64,000 bases of DNA from an uncultured Candidatus Melainabacteria bacterium (GTDB taxonomy: Bacteria > Cyanobacteriota > Vampirovibrionia > Gastranaerophilales > Gastranaerophilaceae). The stretch lies in assembly GCA_934754425.1 (NCBI GenBank), contig CAKVIN010000004.1, positions 1 through 64,000 of the forward strand, given 5' to 3'. The notes beneath the pieces were generated by a model, which worked only from the letters and a program-made list of their open reading frames with translations, searched no databases and was not told the origin of the DNA. The stretch's first letter is position 1; each line of letters begins with the position of its first letter. The translations under genes were made by a program, and so were the position numbers. Below are positions 8,145 through 16,534 of the stretch, in pieces.

Positions 8145-8150
8145 TTGAAA
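8145..8150 (+). promoter_or_regulatory. Possible dnaK promoter element (weak)
   Basis: CTTGAAA near 8144-8150 lies upstream of dnaK and resembles a -35 box (also the sigma-32 type), but no convincing -10 or CIRCE element is visible in the AT-rich leader. Confidence 0.25.
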
Positions 8151-8255
8151 ATAGTGTTTTAATAATAATGTAGTTGAAATAGGTTTAAAAAATTTAAAAG
8201 TTTTTCTAAAGCTACTCAATTTCTAGATTTACAATCAAATAAGGAGATATAAATT

Positions 8256-10100
8256 ATGGCAAAAACAATTGGTATTGACTTAGGTACAACAAACTCAGTT
8301 GTAGCAGTTATGGAAGGTGGTAAACCTACCGTTATAGCAAACGCAGAAGGTATGAGAACAACTCCTTCTATCGTTGGTTTTTCTAAAACAGGTGAAAGAT
8401 TAGTTGGTCAACTTGCAAAACGTCAAGCTATCTTGAATCCGGATAAAACAATTGCATCAATCAAACGTCACATGGGCGAAGATTATAAAAAGAATATTGA
8501 TGGAAAAGATTATACTCCACAAGAAATTTCTGCAATGATTTTAAGAAAATTAGCAGATGATGCTAGTGCATACTTGGGAGAAAAAGTTACTTCAGCTGTA
8601 ATTACAGTTCCTGCATATTTTAACGATGCTCAAAGACAAGCAACAAAAGATGCAGGTAAAATTGCAGGCTTAGATGTTTTACGTATCGTAAACGAACCTA
8701 CAGCTGCTGCTTTAGCTTATGGTCTTGAAAAAGATAAATCTGAAAAAGTTCTTGTATTCGACTTAGGTGGTGGTACATTCGATGTATCTATTCTTGAAAT
8801 CGGTGACGGTGTTCACGAAGTTCTTTCTACATCAGGTGATACTCACTTAGGTGGTGATGACTTCGATAAGAAAATCATTGACTGGATTTGTGAAGAATTC
8901 AAAAAACAAGAAGGCATGGATTTAACTAATGATAAACAAGCTATGCAACGTATTAAAGAAGCTGCAGAAAAAGCTAAATGTGAATTGTCATCAGTTGTTG
9001 AAACAACTATTAACTTGCCTTACATCACAGCTGATGCAAACGGTCCTAAACACTTAGAACTTACTCTTACAAGAGCTAAGTTCGAAGACCTTTCTCACGA
9101 TTTGTTAGAAAGATGTAAAAAACCGGTTGAACAAGCTCTTAAAGATGCCGGCTTAAGCAAAAATGAAGTTGATGAAGTTGTTCTAGTTGGTGGTTCTACT
9201 CGTATTCCTGCAGTTCAACAATTGGTAAAAGAATACACCGGTAAAGAACCTAACCAATCAGTTAACCCAGATGAAGTTGTTGCAGTTGGTGCAGCTATCC
9301 AAGCTGGTGTTCTTGCTGGTGAAGTTAAAGATATAGTTCTTTTGGATGTAACTCCATTGACATTAGGTATCGAAACTTTAGGTGGTGTTATGACTGCTCT
9401 TGTTCCTCGTAACACAACAATTCCTGTAAGTAAGTCACAAGTATTCTCAACTGCTGAAAATAACCAAACAGCTGTTGATATCAACGTACTTCAAGGTGAA
9501 AGACCAATGGCTTCTGATAACAAATCATTAGGTATGTTTAGACTTGAAGGTATTGCTCCTGCAATGCGTGGTGTTCCTCAAATCGAAGTTACTTTTGATA
9601 TCGATGCTAACGGTATTGTAAATGTTTCAGCTAAAGATAAAGCTACTAACAAAGAACAAAAGATTACAATCACAAACTCTTCTAACTTGTCAGAACAAGA
9701 TATCGACAAGATGGTTAAAGAAGCTGAAGCTAACGCATCAGAAGATAAGAAGAAAAAAGAAGAAGCTGAAATTAAAAACAACGCTAATTCATTAATCACA
9801 TCTTCTGAAAGAATCGTTAAAGATTTCGAAGGTAAAATCTCTGACGAAGATGTTAAGAAATTAACTGAGCACAGAGAAGCTCTTCAAAAAGCTTTAGATG
9901 AAAACAAACCAGCTGATGAGTTGAAGAAATTGTCTGAAGAATTGCAACAAACTATGTTTGCAATTTCTCAAAAAGCTTATGAAGCTGTTCAAAAAGAAGG
10001 CGGAGCTGCTAACAGCGAAGCTAACTCAGCAGGCAGCGAAAATGCTTCTTCTGACAAAAAAGACGACGATGTAATCGACGCTGAATTCACAAAAGAATAG
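8256..10100 (+). CDS. dnaK: Chaperone DnaK (Hsp70)
   Basis: ATP-dependent Hsp70 chaperone. The 614-residue protein has the phosphate-1 motif IGIDLGTTNS at the N terminus, FDLGGGTFDVSIL, and VLVGGSTRIPAVQQL in the nucleotide-binding domain; the substrate-binding domain starts after the DVTPLTLGIETLGG linker, and a helical lid leads to the acidic tail ending DDVIDAEFTKE. The ATG follows AAGGAGAT. dnaJ and grpE are not adjacent. The 3' end is duplicated about 500 bp downstream across a repeat cluster. Codon use is more optimised than in the neighbours, as expected for a highly expressed gene. Confidence 0.98.
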   Translation: MAKTIGIDLGTTNSVVAVMEGGKPTVIANAEGMRTTPSIVGFSKTGERLVGQLAKRQAILNPDKTIASIKRHMGEDYKKNIDGKDYTPQEISAMILRKLADDASAYLGEKVTSAVITVPAYFNDAQRQATKDAGKIAGLDVLRIVNEPTAAALAYGLEKDKSEKVLVFDLGGGTFDVSILEIGDGVHEVLSTSGDTHLGGDDFDKKIIDWICEEFKKQEGMDLTNDKQAMQRIKEAAEKAKCELSSVVETTINLPYITADANGPKHLELTLTRAKFEDLSHDLLERCKKPVEQALKDAGLSKNEVDEVVLVGGSTRIPAVQQLVKEYTGKEPNQSVNPDEVVAVGAAIQAGVLAGEVKDIVLLDVTPLTLGIETLGGVMTALVPRNTTIPVSKSQVFSTAENNQTAVDINVLQGERPMASDNKSLGMFRLEGIAPAMRGVPQIEVTFDIDANGIVNVSAKDKATNKEQKITITNSSNLSEQDIDKMVKEAEANASEDKKKKEEAEIKNNANSLITSSERIVKDFEGKISDEDVKKLTEHREALQKALDENKPADELKKLSEELQQTMFAISQKAYEAVQKEGGAANSEANSAGSENASSDKKDDDVIDAEFTKE

Positions 10101-10145
10101 CCGTACTTTTTCTGTAGAAAAAGTAGGCAAAAAGACTTTTCACAT
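10101..10145 (+). repeat. Palindromic element / possible dnaK terminator
   Basis: TACTTTTTC-TGTA-GAAAAAGTA directly after the dnaK stop, followed by GGCAAAAAGACTTTT. The stem is strong but lacks a proper T-tail, so it may be a dispersed palindrome as much as a terminator. Confidence 0.5.
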
Positions 10146-10148
10146 TAA

Positions 10149-10449
10149 GTCGGCTACTCGGTAAAATCTACAAGATTATATTAAAACTACTAGCTCCGCC
10201 TCAAAGTGGGACTAGTAGTTTTGTGCTACGCACGTAGACAAATGGTCAGCTGCTAGGTAAAAACTACAAGATAATTTTATGACTACTAGCTCCGCCTCAA
10301 AGTGGGATTACCGGAAAAATGTAATTCTAAGGTACGCACGTAGACAAATGGTCGGCTGCTAGGTAAAAACTACAAGATAATTTTATGACTACCAGCTCCG
10401 CCTCGAAGTGGGATTACCGGAAAAATGTAATTCTAAGGTACGCACGTAG
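10149..10449 (+). repeat. Tandem array of about 105-bp repeats (3 units)
   Basis: Units begin with GTCGGCTGCTAGGTAAAAACT-like sequence at 10149, 10245 and 10351 (periods 96 and 106), contain the core CTCCGCCTCAAAGTGGGA and end with GTACGCACGTAGACAAATG-like sequence. The first unit carries a perfect 11-bp inverted repeat AAAACTACTAG / CTAGTAGTTTT around the core. The same family forms a four-unit array at 46178-46579. Confidence 0.85.
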
Positions 10450-10501
10450 CTAGTAGGTCAGGCACTGCCTGACAAAAATTATGTGTTTAACTTGGGACAA
10501 A
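10449..10501 (+). repeat. REP-like palindromic repeat, copy 2 of family A
   Basis: GTAG plus the palindrome GTCAGGCA-C-TGCCTGAC (10457-10473) and the same tail as the copy at 7733-7784. It forms the right end of the repeat cluster that separates dnaK from its duplicated tail. Confidence 0.75.
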
Positions 10502-10506
10502 CACTA

Positions 10507-10593
10507 CTAACAGCGAAGCTAACTCTGCAGGCAGCGAAAATGCTTCTTCTGATAAAAAAGATGATGATGTAATCGACGCTGAATTTACTAAAT
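10507..10593 (+). pseudogene. Displaced second copy of the dnaK 3' end
   Basis: Matches dnaK 10009-10095 over 87 bp with six differences, all at third codon positions and all synonymous (Ser, three Asp, Phe, Thr). It has no start and lacks the last codons and stop of dnaK; the match ends 2 nt before the stop of the convergent gene. See the finding on duplicated gene tails. Confidence 0.88.
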
Positions 10594-10595
10594 TT

Positions 10596-12239
10596 TTAAG
10601 CAACTTTTTCATCTGATTGAGCGGCTTGTTTTCTTTTTTTATCAAGCATATTTGTAACATAAATATTTAAGTTTGGAATACCTAAACCTAATACTAAACC
10701 TGAGAACAAATAGCCGGATAATTGCGCTACGTTCAACACTCTTAAGCGTTTTTTTGTTGCTTTTTGAATTTGAGGACTTAATGTATTTATTTCCTTTTGC
10801 AACTCGTTAAATGTCTTAGCAATAGTCTTATCTCCAACTTTTTTAGTTGTAGACTTACCATTTTTAGCTAATGTTTCTATTAAAATTTCATCTCTTGTTT
10901 TCAAAGCAGCACTAAAAGTACGTTTAAATGGGTTTGTACATTTTTCCATACCTTTTTTATAATTCATAACAGTTTTATCCAGACCGTCAGCCGCAAGTTT
11001 ATTGATAATATCTCCAAGTACAAGCCAACTTATATAGCCAAGTGTATCTTTTGTAAGCACTTCTCTTAACTCATCTTTATCACGAGCTGAAAATATTCTT
11101 GAAATAATTGTTATACCGTATATACCTTTTAATTGGTTAACAGTAGGCATTTTTCCGGTAAATGACATTTTATCCATAAATTTTGATGGTGCTTTTGCAA
11201 ACTGAAGAAGTGTCATATTTAAAGTTGATAAAATTATACTGGAGAATGCAACACTTGATGCAACTTTTAATCCCTTAAATGCTGCAGAATCATCTTTTGA
11301 ACGTCCTTCTACACCGACAAAACCATCAGTACCGGTTTTTAATTTTGTTAAATACATGTTAATAGGCTGTACAGAAAGACCAATCAATGAAGCAACGGCA
11401 AAACCAGCTCCAGCACGAGATTTCATAAATTTTGTAACGCCTTTTATGAAAGCATTCTCTTTTACAGCTTTTCCGGATTTAATTTGTTCTTCAAAAGCAG
11501 CATTGACTTTTTTATTATTAAAAGAATCTGAAACAATATAAATATCATTCAACAATGATTTTAAATTTGTTTCACTCTTAATCTTTTTATCTGCAGATTC
11601 CAGAATATATCTTGATTGAGCACCAGTATCTTCCGTAATCTTATTCATAATTACATTTTTAGCATCAGCAGAATTCTTTTTTGCCCATTCGTTAAAATTC
11701 ATTTTCTTTGTTAATGCTTTATCAAAAAATTCAGCAGATTCATCAATAGTTTTTTGTGAAAGTTTAACAAAACCTTCAGCATCAGATGCTTCACTTGTTG
11801 GATTATAAGCTTTTAAATTAGATAAAGTACTTTTTATATAATCCAATTGTGATTTATTATTTTTAATTTGTTCAGACTTATTTTCAGCCAAAATATTCAA
11901 TGTTTCAGGAGCCGTAAACATTTTATTTACATTCATTCCAAACTTTTTATTTATACCTGCAGCAAGCAATGCACCGGCTGCAGCACCAAATAAACCGACA
12001 AAAGTATCATTTACTGTACCCATAACTTCACGTCTAAATGTTTCTAAACCGGCTGCAGGGCCACGTTTAGCAGTATCACTAATAGAACGTGGTGCAACCA
12101 TTGAAGCTAAGTCTATAGCATTTGCTCCGACTGCTTGATTAGTTGCAAAAAATCTAAGGCTGCTGTCTAATGCACCTTTAAATTGAACCTTTTGTTGGTT
12201 TGGAATAGTTGTTTGTTGTGGAATTTGTTGTACTTTCAT
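10596..12239 (-). CDS. Membrane protein with N-terminal FKG motif, paralogue of the upstream gene
   Basis: Function not recognised. The 547-residue protein has a short polar N terminus ending in KVQFKGALDS (FKG at 20-22), then AP-R-SI...AGLETFRRE (50-71) and VNDTFVGLFGAAAGALLAAG (membrane segment about 75-95), a long helical middle, further hydrophobic segments near 270-295 and 325-350, and a C-terminal membrane segment (VAQLSGYLFSGLVLGLGIPNLN) before a basic tail. It shares the PR(S/T)I...AG(L/F)E(T/A)FRRE block and overall layout with the next gene upstream; 7 bp separate them, so they form an operon of paralogues. The start lacks a strong ribosome-binding site beyond GGTAA. Confidence 0.75.
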   Translation of the reverse strand: MKVQQIPQQTTIPNQQKVQFKGALDSSLRFFATNQAVGANAIDLASMVAPRSISDTAKRGPAAGLETFRREVMGTVNDTFVGLFGAAAGALLAAGINKKFGMNVNKMFTAPETLNILAENKSEQIKNNKSQLDYIKSTLSNLKAYNPTSEASDAEGFVKLSQKTIDESAEFFDKALTKKMNFNEWAKKNSADAKNVIMNKITEDTGAQSRYILESADKKIKSETNLKSLLNDIYIVSDSFNNKKVNAAFEEQIKSGKAVKENAFIKGVTKFMKSRAGAGFAVASLIGLSVQPINMYLTKLKTGTDGFVGVEGRSKDDSAAFKGLKVASSVAFSSIILSTLNMTLLQFAKAPSKFMDKMSFTGKMPTVNQLKGIYGITIISRIFSARDKDELREVLTKDTLGYISWLVLGDIINKLAADGLDKTVMNYKKGMEKCTNPFKRTFSAALKTRDEILIETLAKNGKSTTKKVGDKTIAKTFNELQKEINTLSPQIQKATKKRLRVLNVAQLSGYLFSGLVLGLGIPNLNIYVTNMLDKKRKQAAQSDEKVA

Positions 12240-12246
12240 AATTACC

Positions 12247-13989
12247 TTAATGTTTGTCTGCTCGGAAACCTGCTGTCAACTTTGAATACTTCACATTCAA
12301 AGGAGTAACTGATTCCTTTGCTTCATTCTTATCGGCTGTTACCGGAGAGCTTTCTTGAGCAAGCTTTAAAGCCTGTTCATGTTTTTTCTTTGTATTTTTT
12401 CTTGTGAAAATTGGAATTACAATCCCTAATAATGCTAATGATACACCAATACTTGCTCCTTGGCAAGCAGAACGTAAATCTGTTGCATGTTTAAGTTCTT
12501 TTTTTATTGTCTTGAGCTGTTCTGCAGTTGGCTTTAAGCCTTTTGCTTTTAATTTTTCTTCTGTTGCACTCACAACTTCTTCAGAAGATTTAATGTTAAC
12601 ATCTTTTACCCAATGCCAAGCTTTTTGGAATATATTTGCTTTTTTATCTAATTGTTTTGTTTCATTTAATAATCTTATACCGGTTTTCTTTTGAATTAAC
12701 GTCGCAACAGCTTTTGCAGCATAATCACCTAAGAAATACAAACTTGAGAAGGTTGCAATATCTCTAACGGTAGCTTCTGCTAATTCGTTTTTGTCATCTG
12801 CTGCTGCCATACGAGATGCAAATGTCGCAGTAGAAATTATTCTAGCCTGATCCATTGTTGGGAACATTCCTTTAAATTCAAGCATTCCCAATGTCGGTTT
12901 TTTCATCATAGAAAGAAGTGAAACACCGACCATTGAAGTTATTGAAATAAGTTTTTGTTTTAATAATCCTTCTTTAGATTTTGGTGCATCCTCCAAGCTT
13001 TCTTTACCGTTTTTACCAAAATCATCATAAATTGGAGCACCTTTAACTCCAGAAAGTTTTCCGGTTATCCATCTGTTAATATACTGCATAGAAATAGCTA
13101 AAGGAAGAACAACTGCCAAGCCTAAACCGCTCTTTGTTCTAACTAAATTTTTACTTCTTTTTGCAAATTCTTCTACAGTAACTTTATCACCGGCTTTTTG
13201 CAAACCTTTATAGAATTTTACAGAATCTTTTAGCAAAGTATTAACAGACGAAGCAGTGACAGCTTCACCCTTCCCTGCAACTTTTAAATTTTCTGCAATT
13301 CTGGTTTTTTCAACAATAGAATTTGCAACTTCTGTAACAGGGTCTATTTCTCTCTTTTCTTTGCCTATACAAACTTTAAAGCCATGGTTGATTTTTTGCG
13401 CTAAAGATTTTTTAGGTTTATCTTCCCTTGTTAGTTTTGCCAATTTTTCTGCATAACTATCTAATTCTTCTTTTGATAAAATATCTTTGAATGCTAATTT
13501 ATTTTTTCCTTCAAAACCTTCTGTATCAGCAATAATATTACGCAAAGATTCTTTGACTTTGTCAGGCGAAGAAGCTTCCATATAATAAGTTTTTGCCTTA
13601 TCTATCATAGAACTGTCTGCCCAGCATTCAGACATATCAATACCTTTAGGCATAAAACCGCCATTTATACCTTTAGCAATTCCTAATGTAATCAAACTTG
13701 GTATCAAACAGTTAACAACCAAACCTGAAGATTCTCGTCTAAAGGCTTCAAACCCTGCAAACCAGTTTGTCATAGATTCTACAATAGTTCTCGGTAAAAT
13801 TGCAGATAACATATCAACAACAGCTACGTTAACCATAGGCATTCTTTCACAAGCTTGAATACCTGTTAAAAGCACACCACCAACCCCTTTGAAATTTGGA
13901 TTTTGCTGACTAGCCGTATTCTCATTCTTATGGGCTCTTTTGCTATTTATTATTCTGGAATTTGTTTCTACACTTACTTTACTTATCAT
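12247..13989 (-). CDS. Membrane protein with N-terminal FKG motif, first gene of a paralogous pair
   Basis: Function not recognised. The 580-residue protein has NPNFKGVGG (FKG at 33-35) after a polar N terminus, then ILPRTIVESMTNWFAGFEAFRRE and a hydrophobic stretch (LIPSLITLGIAKGI), a charged helical region (120-300), membrane segments near 305-320, 360-380 and 430-450, and a final membrane helix ASIGVSLALLGIVIPIF before a basic and acidic tail. Same plan as the downstream paralogue. A TATAAT (14061-14056, minus strand) about 65 nt upstream is a likely promoter. Probably lineage-specific; could be a membrane scaffold or secreted substrate. Confidence 0.75.
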   Translation of the reverse strand: MISKVSVETNSRIINSKRAHKNENTASQQNPNFKGVGGVLLTGIQACERMPMVNVAVVDMLSAILPRTIVESMTNWFAGFEAFRRESSGLVVNCLIPSLITLGIAKGINGGFMPKGIDMSECWADSSMIDKAKTYYMEASSPDKVKESLRNIIADTEGFEGKNKLAFKDILSKEELDSYAEKLAKLTREDKPKKSLAQKINHGFKVCIGKEKREIDPVTEVANSIVEKTRIAENLKVAGKGEAVTASSVNTLLKDSVKFYKGLQKAGDKVTVEEFAKRSKNLVRTKSGLGLAVVLPLAISMQYINRWITGKLSGVKGAPIYDDFGKNGKESLEDAPKSKEGLLKQKLISITSMVGVSLLSMMKKPTLGMLEFKGMFPTMDQARIISTATFASRMAAADDKNELAEATVRDIATFSSLYFLGDYAAKAVATLIQKKTGIRLLNETKQLDKKANIFQKAWHWVKDVNIKSSEEVVSATEEKLKAKGLKPTAEQLKTIKKELKHATDLRSACQGASIGVSLALLGIVIPIFTRKNTKKKHEQALKLAQESSPVTADKNEAKESVTPLNVKYSKLTAGFRADKH

Positions 13990-14288
13990 ACATTTTTACT
14001 AATTCGGCAGTTGCTAATTCGGCTTCTATAACTTCACACTACCGTCCCTAAGCTGATTATAACAACATATACATGTATTTAAAAGCAGAACAAAATAAAA
14101 ATTGCGCAACTTTAGATAATTGTAAAGGAAATGTAAAGATGAATTTTTGAATATTTTTTTTGTATAAAGAAAGTATAATTAATTTTATAAGTTTTATTAA
14201 AATTATTTTTTTTAAATATATGATTTTTTAAACAAAAATTCGAAAAAATAAACAAAAAAAGATTGTAAATTTTTGTAACAATTTATTT
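13990..14288. other. AT-rich intergenic region with promoter and a direct repeat
   Basis: Contains a minus-strand TATAAT (14061-14056) for the paralogous pair, and the direct repeat CTAATTCGGC twice within about 30 bp (near 13998-14025). The rest (14080-14288) is very AT-rich with poly-A/T runs and no gene that I can support. Confidence 0.5.
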
Positions 14289-15143
14289 TTATACATCATT
14301 ATTTATCGCAAAATACACTTCTTTTAACCTTTTTTTACTAATATGGGTATACAATTGAGTTGTTGAAACATCGCTATGCCCAAGAAGTTCTTGCACAACT
14401 CTTAAATCTGCACCATTTTCCAAAAGATGAGTTGCAAAACTATGTCTTAATGTGTGTGGCGAAATATTTTTGTGAATAAGTTTTCCACGTTCATGTATCA
14501 AATTATAAACATCCTGACGATTTATCAACCTTCCATTTGATAAAATAAATAAATTTTTTGTCTTAAGATTATATTTCTTTATTAACAAATCTCTTTCCGG
14601 CAAATATTCTTTTATAATTTGTTTTGCAACTTCACCCATAGGAATTATCCGCTCTTTAGAGCCTTTTCCAAAACATCTTACGTATTTAGAAGCTAAATCA
14701 ATATCAGACAATTTTAGATTAACCAACTCAGACACACGCAAACCACAACTATATAAAAGCTCCATAACAACATGTTCTAAGGGAGTCAAATTTTCATGTA
14801 ATAATTCTTCTACTTCTTTTATAGTGATTACTTTCGGAAGTCTTTGAGGAACTTTTGGCTGCTCCAAAGTTGAAGCCGGATTTTGTTTTATTATTTCAGA
14901 AGAATAAGCCCATTTAAAAAAGCCTCGTATTGATGCAATTTTTCTTATCACACTTGTTGGCGCAAGTTTTTTTTCTCTAAGCGTTCTTACAAAACCATTA
15001 ATAGTCATTCTATTAACAGAATCAATATTTTCAATATTTTTAGCAAACTCTGACAAATCACGACGATAAGCTTCCAAAGTATTATTTGCAAGTCCTTTTT
15101 CGAGCTCCAGATATTCTAAATATTCACCAATTATTTGATACAT
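14289..15143 (-). CDS. xerD: Tyrosine recombinase XerD (or XerC)
   Basis: Resolves chromosome dimers at dif during division. With the start at 15143 (MYQIIGEYLEYLELEKGLANNT) the protein is 284 residues and aligns with the normal XerC/D N terminus; an upstream ATG would add 19 atypical residues. The SAM-like core-binding domain spans 1-90. The catalytic set is visible: Arg in SCGLRVSEL, the beta-hairpin Lys in GKGSKERIIPM, HTLRHSFATHLLENGADLRVV with His-x-x-Arg, LGHSDVSTT, and Tyr in TQLYTHI. A TATAAT lies at 15170-15165. No mobile-element genes are adjacent, which favours a housekeeping Xer. Confidence 0.9.
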   Translation of the reverse strand: MYQIIGEYLEYLELEKGLANNTLEAYRRDLSEFAKNIENIDSVNRMTINGFVRTLREKKLAPTSVIRKIASIRGFFKWAYSSEIIKQNPASTLEQPKVPQRLPKVITIKEVEELLHENLTPLEHVVMELLYSCGLRVSELVNLKLSDIDLASKYVRCFGKGSKERIIPMGEVAKQIIKEYLPERDLLIKKYNLKTKNLFILSNGRLINRQDVYNLIHERGKLIHKNISPHTLRHSFATHLLENGADLRVVQELLGHSDVSTTQLYTHISKKRLKEVYFAINNDV

Positions 15144-15189
15144 AATAAAAAACCAGACTTTATTATTATATGAAATTTTTTCAAAAAAA

Positions 15190-15219
15190 TAAAGAGGCAA
15201 GTATTAAACTTACCTCTTT
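15190..15219 (-). terminator. Terminator downstream of tpiA
   Basis: AAAGAGGcAAGT / ACTTaCCTCTTT hairpin followed on the minus strand by a run of seven T. Confidence 0.85.
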
Positions 15220-15239
15220 AATGTACTTAATTTAAAAAA

Positions 15240-16034
15240 TTATACACTAACTTTCATTGTGTTAGCAATAATTTCATTGAAGCTATCAGCTTTTAAGCTA
15301 GCACCACCAACCAAAGCACCGTCGATGTCAGATTGTGACATTTGTTCTTCGATTGTGTTAGGTTTTACAGAACCACCGTAAAGAATTCTGATAGAATCAC
15401 CGGCAGAAGCAGAAGAAACTTCTTTAACAACATTTCTAATCATAGCAATAACTCTGTTAGCTTCTTTGCTATCACAAGTTTTACCTGTACCGATAGCCCA
15501 GATTGGTTCGTAAGCGATAACTGATTTAGCAACTTCTTCTTCTGACAAGCCATTTAATGCAGCTCTGATTTGAGATGCGATGTGTTCATCTGTAACACCT
15601 GATTCTCTTTGTTCAAGAGTTTCACCACAGCAGATGATAGGAATCAAACCACCAGCTAAAATAGCTTTAGCTTTTTTGTTAATCATTTCATCTGTTTCAG
15701 AGAAGTATTGTCTTCTTTCTGAGTGACCGATGATAACGTGTGAACAACCTGCATCAGCTAACATTTCAACAGAAACTTCACCTGTGAAAGCACCTGATTT
15801 TTCCCAGTGACAATTTTGACCTGCAACAGCAATTTTGTCGCATCCAGAACCACAAGAGCATTTTTCACTGTTTACAACGCTTAATGAAGTAAATACAGGT
15901 GCAATTACGATTTCTGGTAATTGTTCTGCTGAAAAATCTTTTGCAAAATTCTTTATACCTTGTACCAATGCTTTAGCATCAGATTGTAGTAAATTCATTT
16001 TCCAGTTTCCTGCAATAATTGGTTTTCTTGACAT
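15240..16034 (-). CDS. tpiA: Triosephosphate isomerase
   Basis: Interconverts dihydroxyacetone phosphate and glyceraldehyde 3-phosphate. The 264-residue protein has GNWKMN with the catalytic Lys, IIGHSERR with the catalytic His, AYEPIWAIGTG with the catalytic Glu, and the phosphate-binding ILYGGSV and LVGGASL. It is slightly longer than usual (about 250) because of a Cys-rich loop near residues 57-66 (EKCSCGSGCDK), which is odd and could bind metal. AAGGAG precedes the ATG. Confidence 0.97.
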   Translation of the reverse strand: MSRKPIIAGNWKMNLLQSDAKALVQGIKNFAKDFSAEQLPEIVIAPVFTSLSVVNSEKCSCGSGCDKIAVAGQNCHWEKSGAFTGEVSVEMLADAGCSHVIIGHSERRQYFSETDEMINKKAKAILAGGLIPIICCGETLEQRESGVTDEHIASQIRAALNGLSEEEVAKSVIAYEPIWAIGTGKTCDSKEANRVIAMIRNVVKEVSSASAGDSIRILYGGSVKPNTIEEQMSQSDIDGALVGGASLKADSFNEIIANTMKVSV

Positions 16035-16139
16035 AATTTTCTCCTTCTTTCGGTTAAACTTTCAATTTTCAGATAGTTTACCCTCGTTTATTACTATAAT
16101 TGAATTTTAGAATAAACGCAGATAAAAGTAAACAATTTT

Positions 16140-16165
16140 TGAACAATTTAGATTATTTTTCGTTA
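16140..16165 (+). promoter_or_regulatory. Putative ECF-type autoregulated promoter
   Basis: TGAAC (16140-16144), 16-bp spacer, CGTTA (16161-16165), close to the sigma-W-like pattern TGAAAC-N16/17-CGTA. It is directly upstream of an anti-sigma/ECF sigma operon, the usual place for autoregulation. An overlapping TATACT (16164-16169) could serve sigma-70. Confidence 0.5.
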
Positions 16166-16186
16166 TACTAATATAGAGGTTACAAT

Positions 16187-16534
16187 ATGAATAAAAAATG
16201 TTCAAAATATGAAGGATTATTTGTCTTTTCGGACGAAGAAACGCTCAACTCACATCTTAATGAATGTGAAGAATGTCGTCTTGAACAAGAAAAAATGGAC
16301 AAAGTTTCCGACTTAATTGATGAAGTAAAATTTTATTATTATGCCAAAAGAAAGAAAAAACCCTTTTTAAAAATTGCTTGTGCAGTATTATTATTAATAT
16401 TTACAACCGTATCTTACGGGGTATATGAAAATTTTGATAATATGCTAGATACATTACAATATGGCGAAAGCCTTTCAGCAGAGGATTTAGGTTTTCCGGT
16501 AGATTCTTACGGACTAATAACGGTGGATGAATGA
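16187..16534 (+). CDS. Putative zinc-finger anti-sigma factor, membrane-anchored
   Basis: The 115-residue protein has an N-terminal HLNECEEC segment (His-x3-Cys-x2-Cys), the ZAS signature of zinc-binding anti-sigma factors, then a charged helix, a single membrane helix (about 63-82, ACAVLLLIFTTVSYGVY) and a short extracytoplasmic tail. It overlaps the sigma factor gene by the ATGA quartet. The partner pairing with the downstream ECF factor is strongly supported by coupling. The order anti-sigma before sigma is less common than the reverse. Confidence 0.75.
   Translation: MNKKCSKYEGLFVFSDEETLNSHLNECEECRLEQEKMDKVSDLIDEVKFYYYAKRKKKPFLKIACAVLLLIFTTVSYGVYENFDNMLDTLQYGESLSAEDLGFPVDSYGLITVDE

Noticed and set aside
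8101..8255. CIRCE or sigma-32 control of dnaK.
   Set aside because: No TTAGCACTC/GAGTGCTAA inverted repeat and no CCCCAT-type -10 is visible; only a CTTGAAA fragment is present.
10149..10449. The 105-bp repeats considered as a CRISPR array.
   Set aside because: Whole units repeat with little variation and there are no unique spacers, no 25-40 bp repeat and no cas genes.
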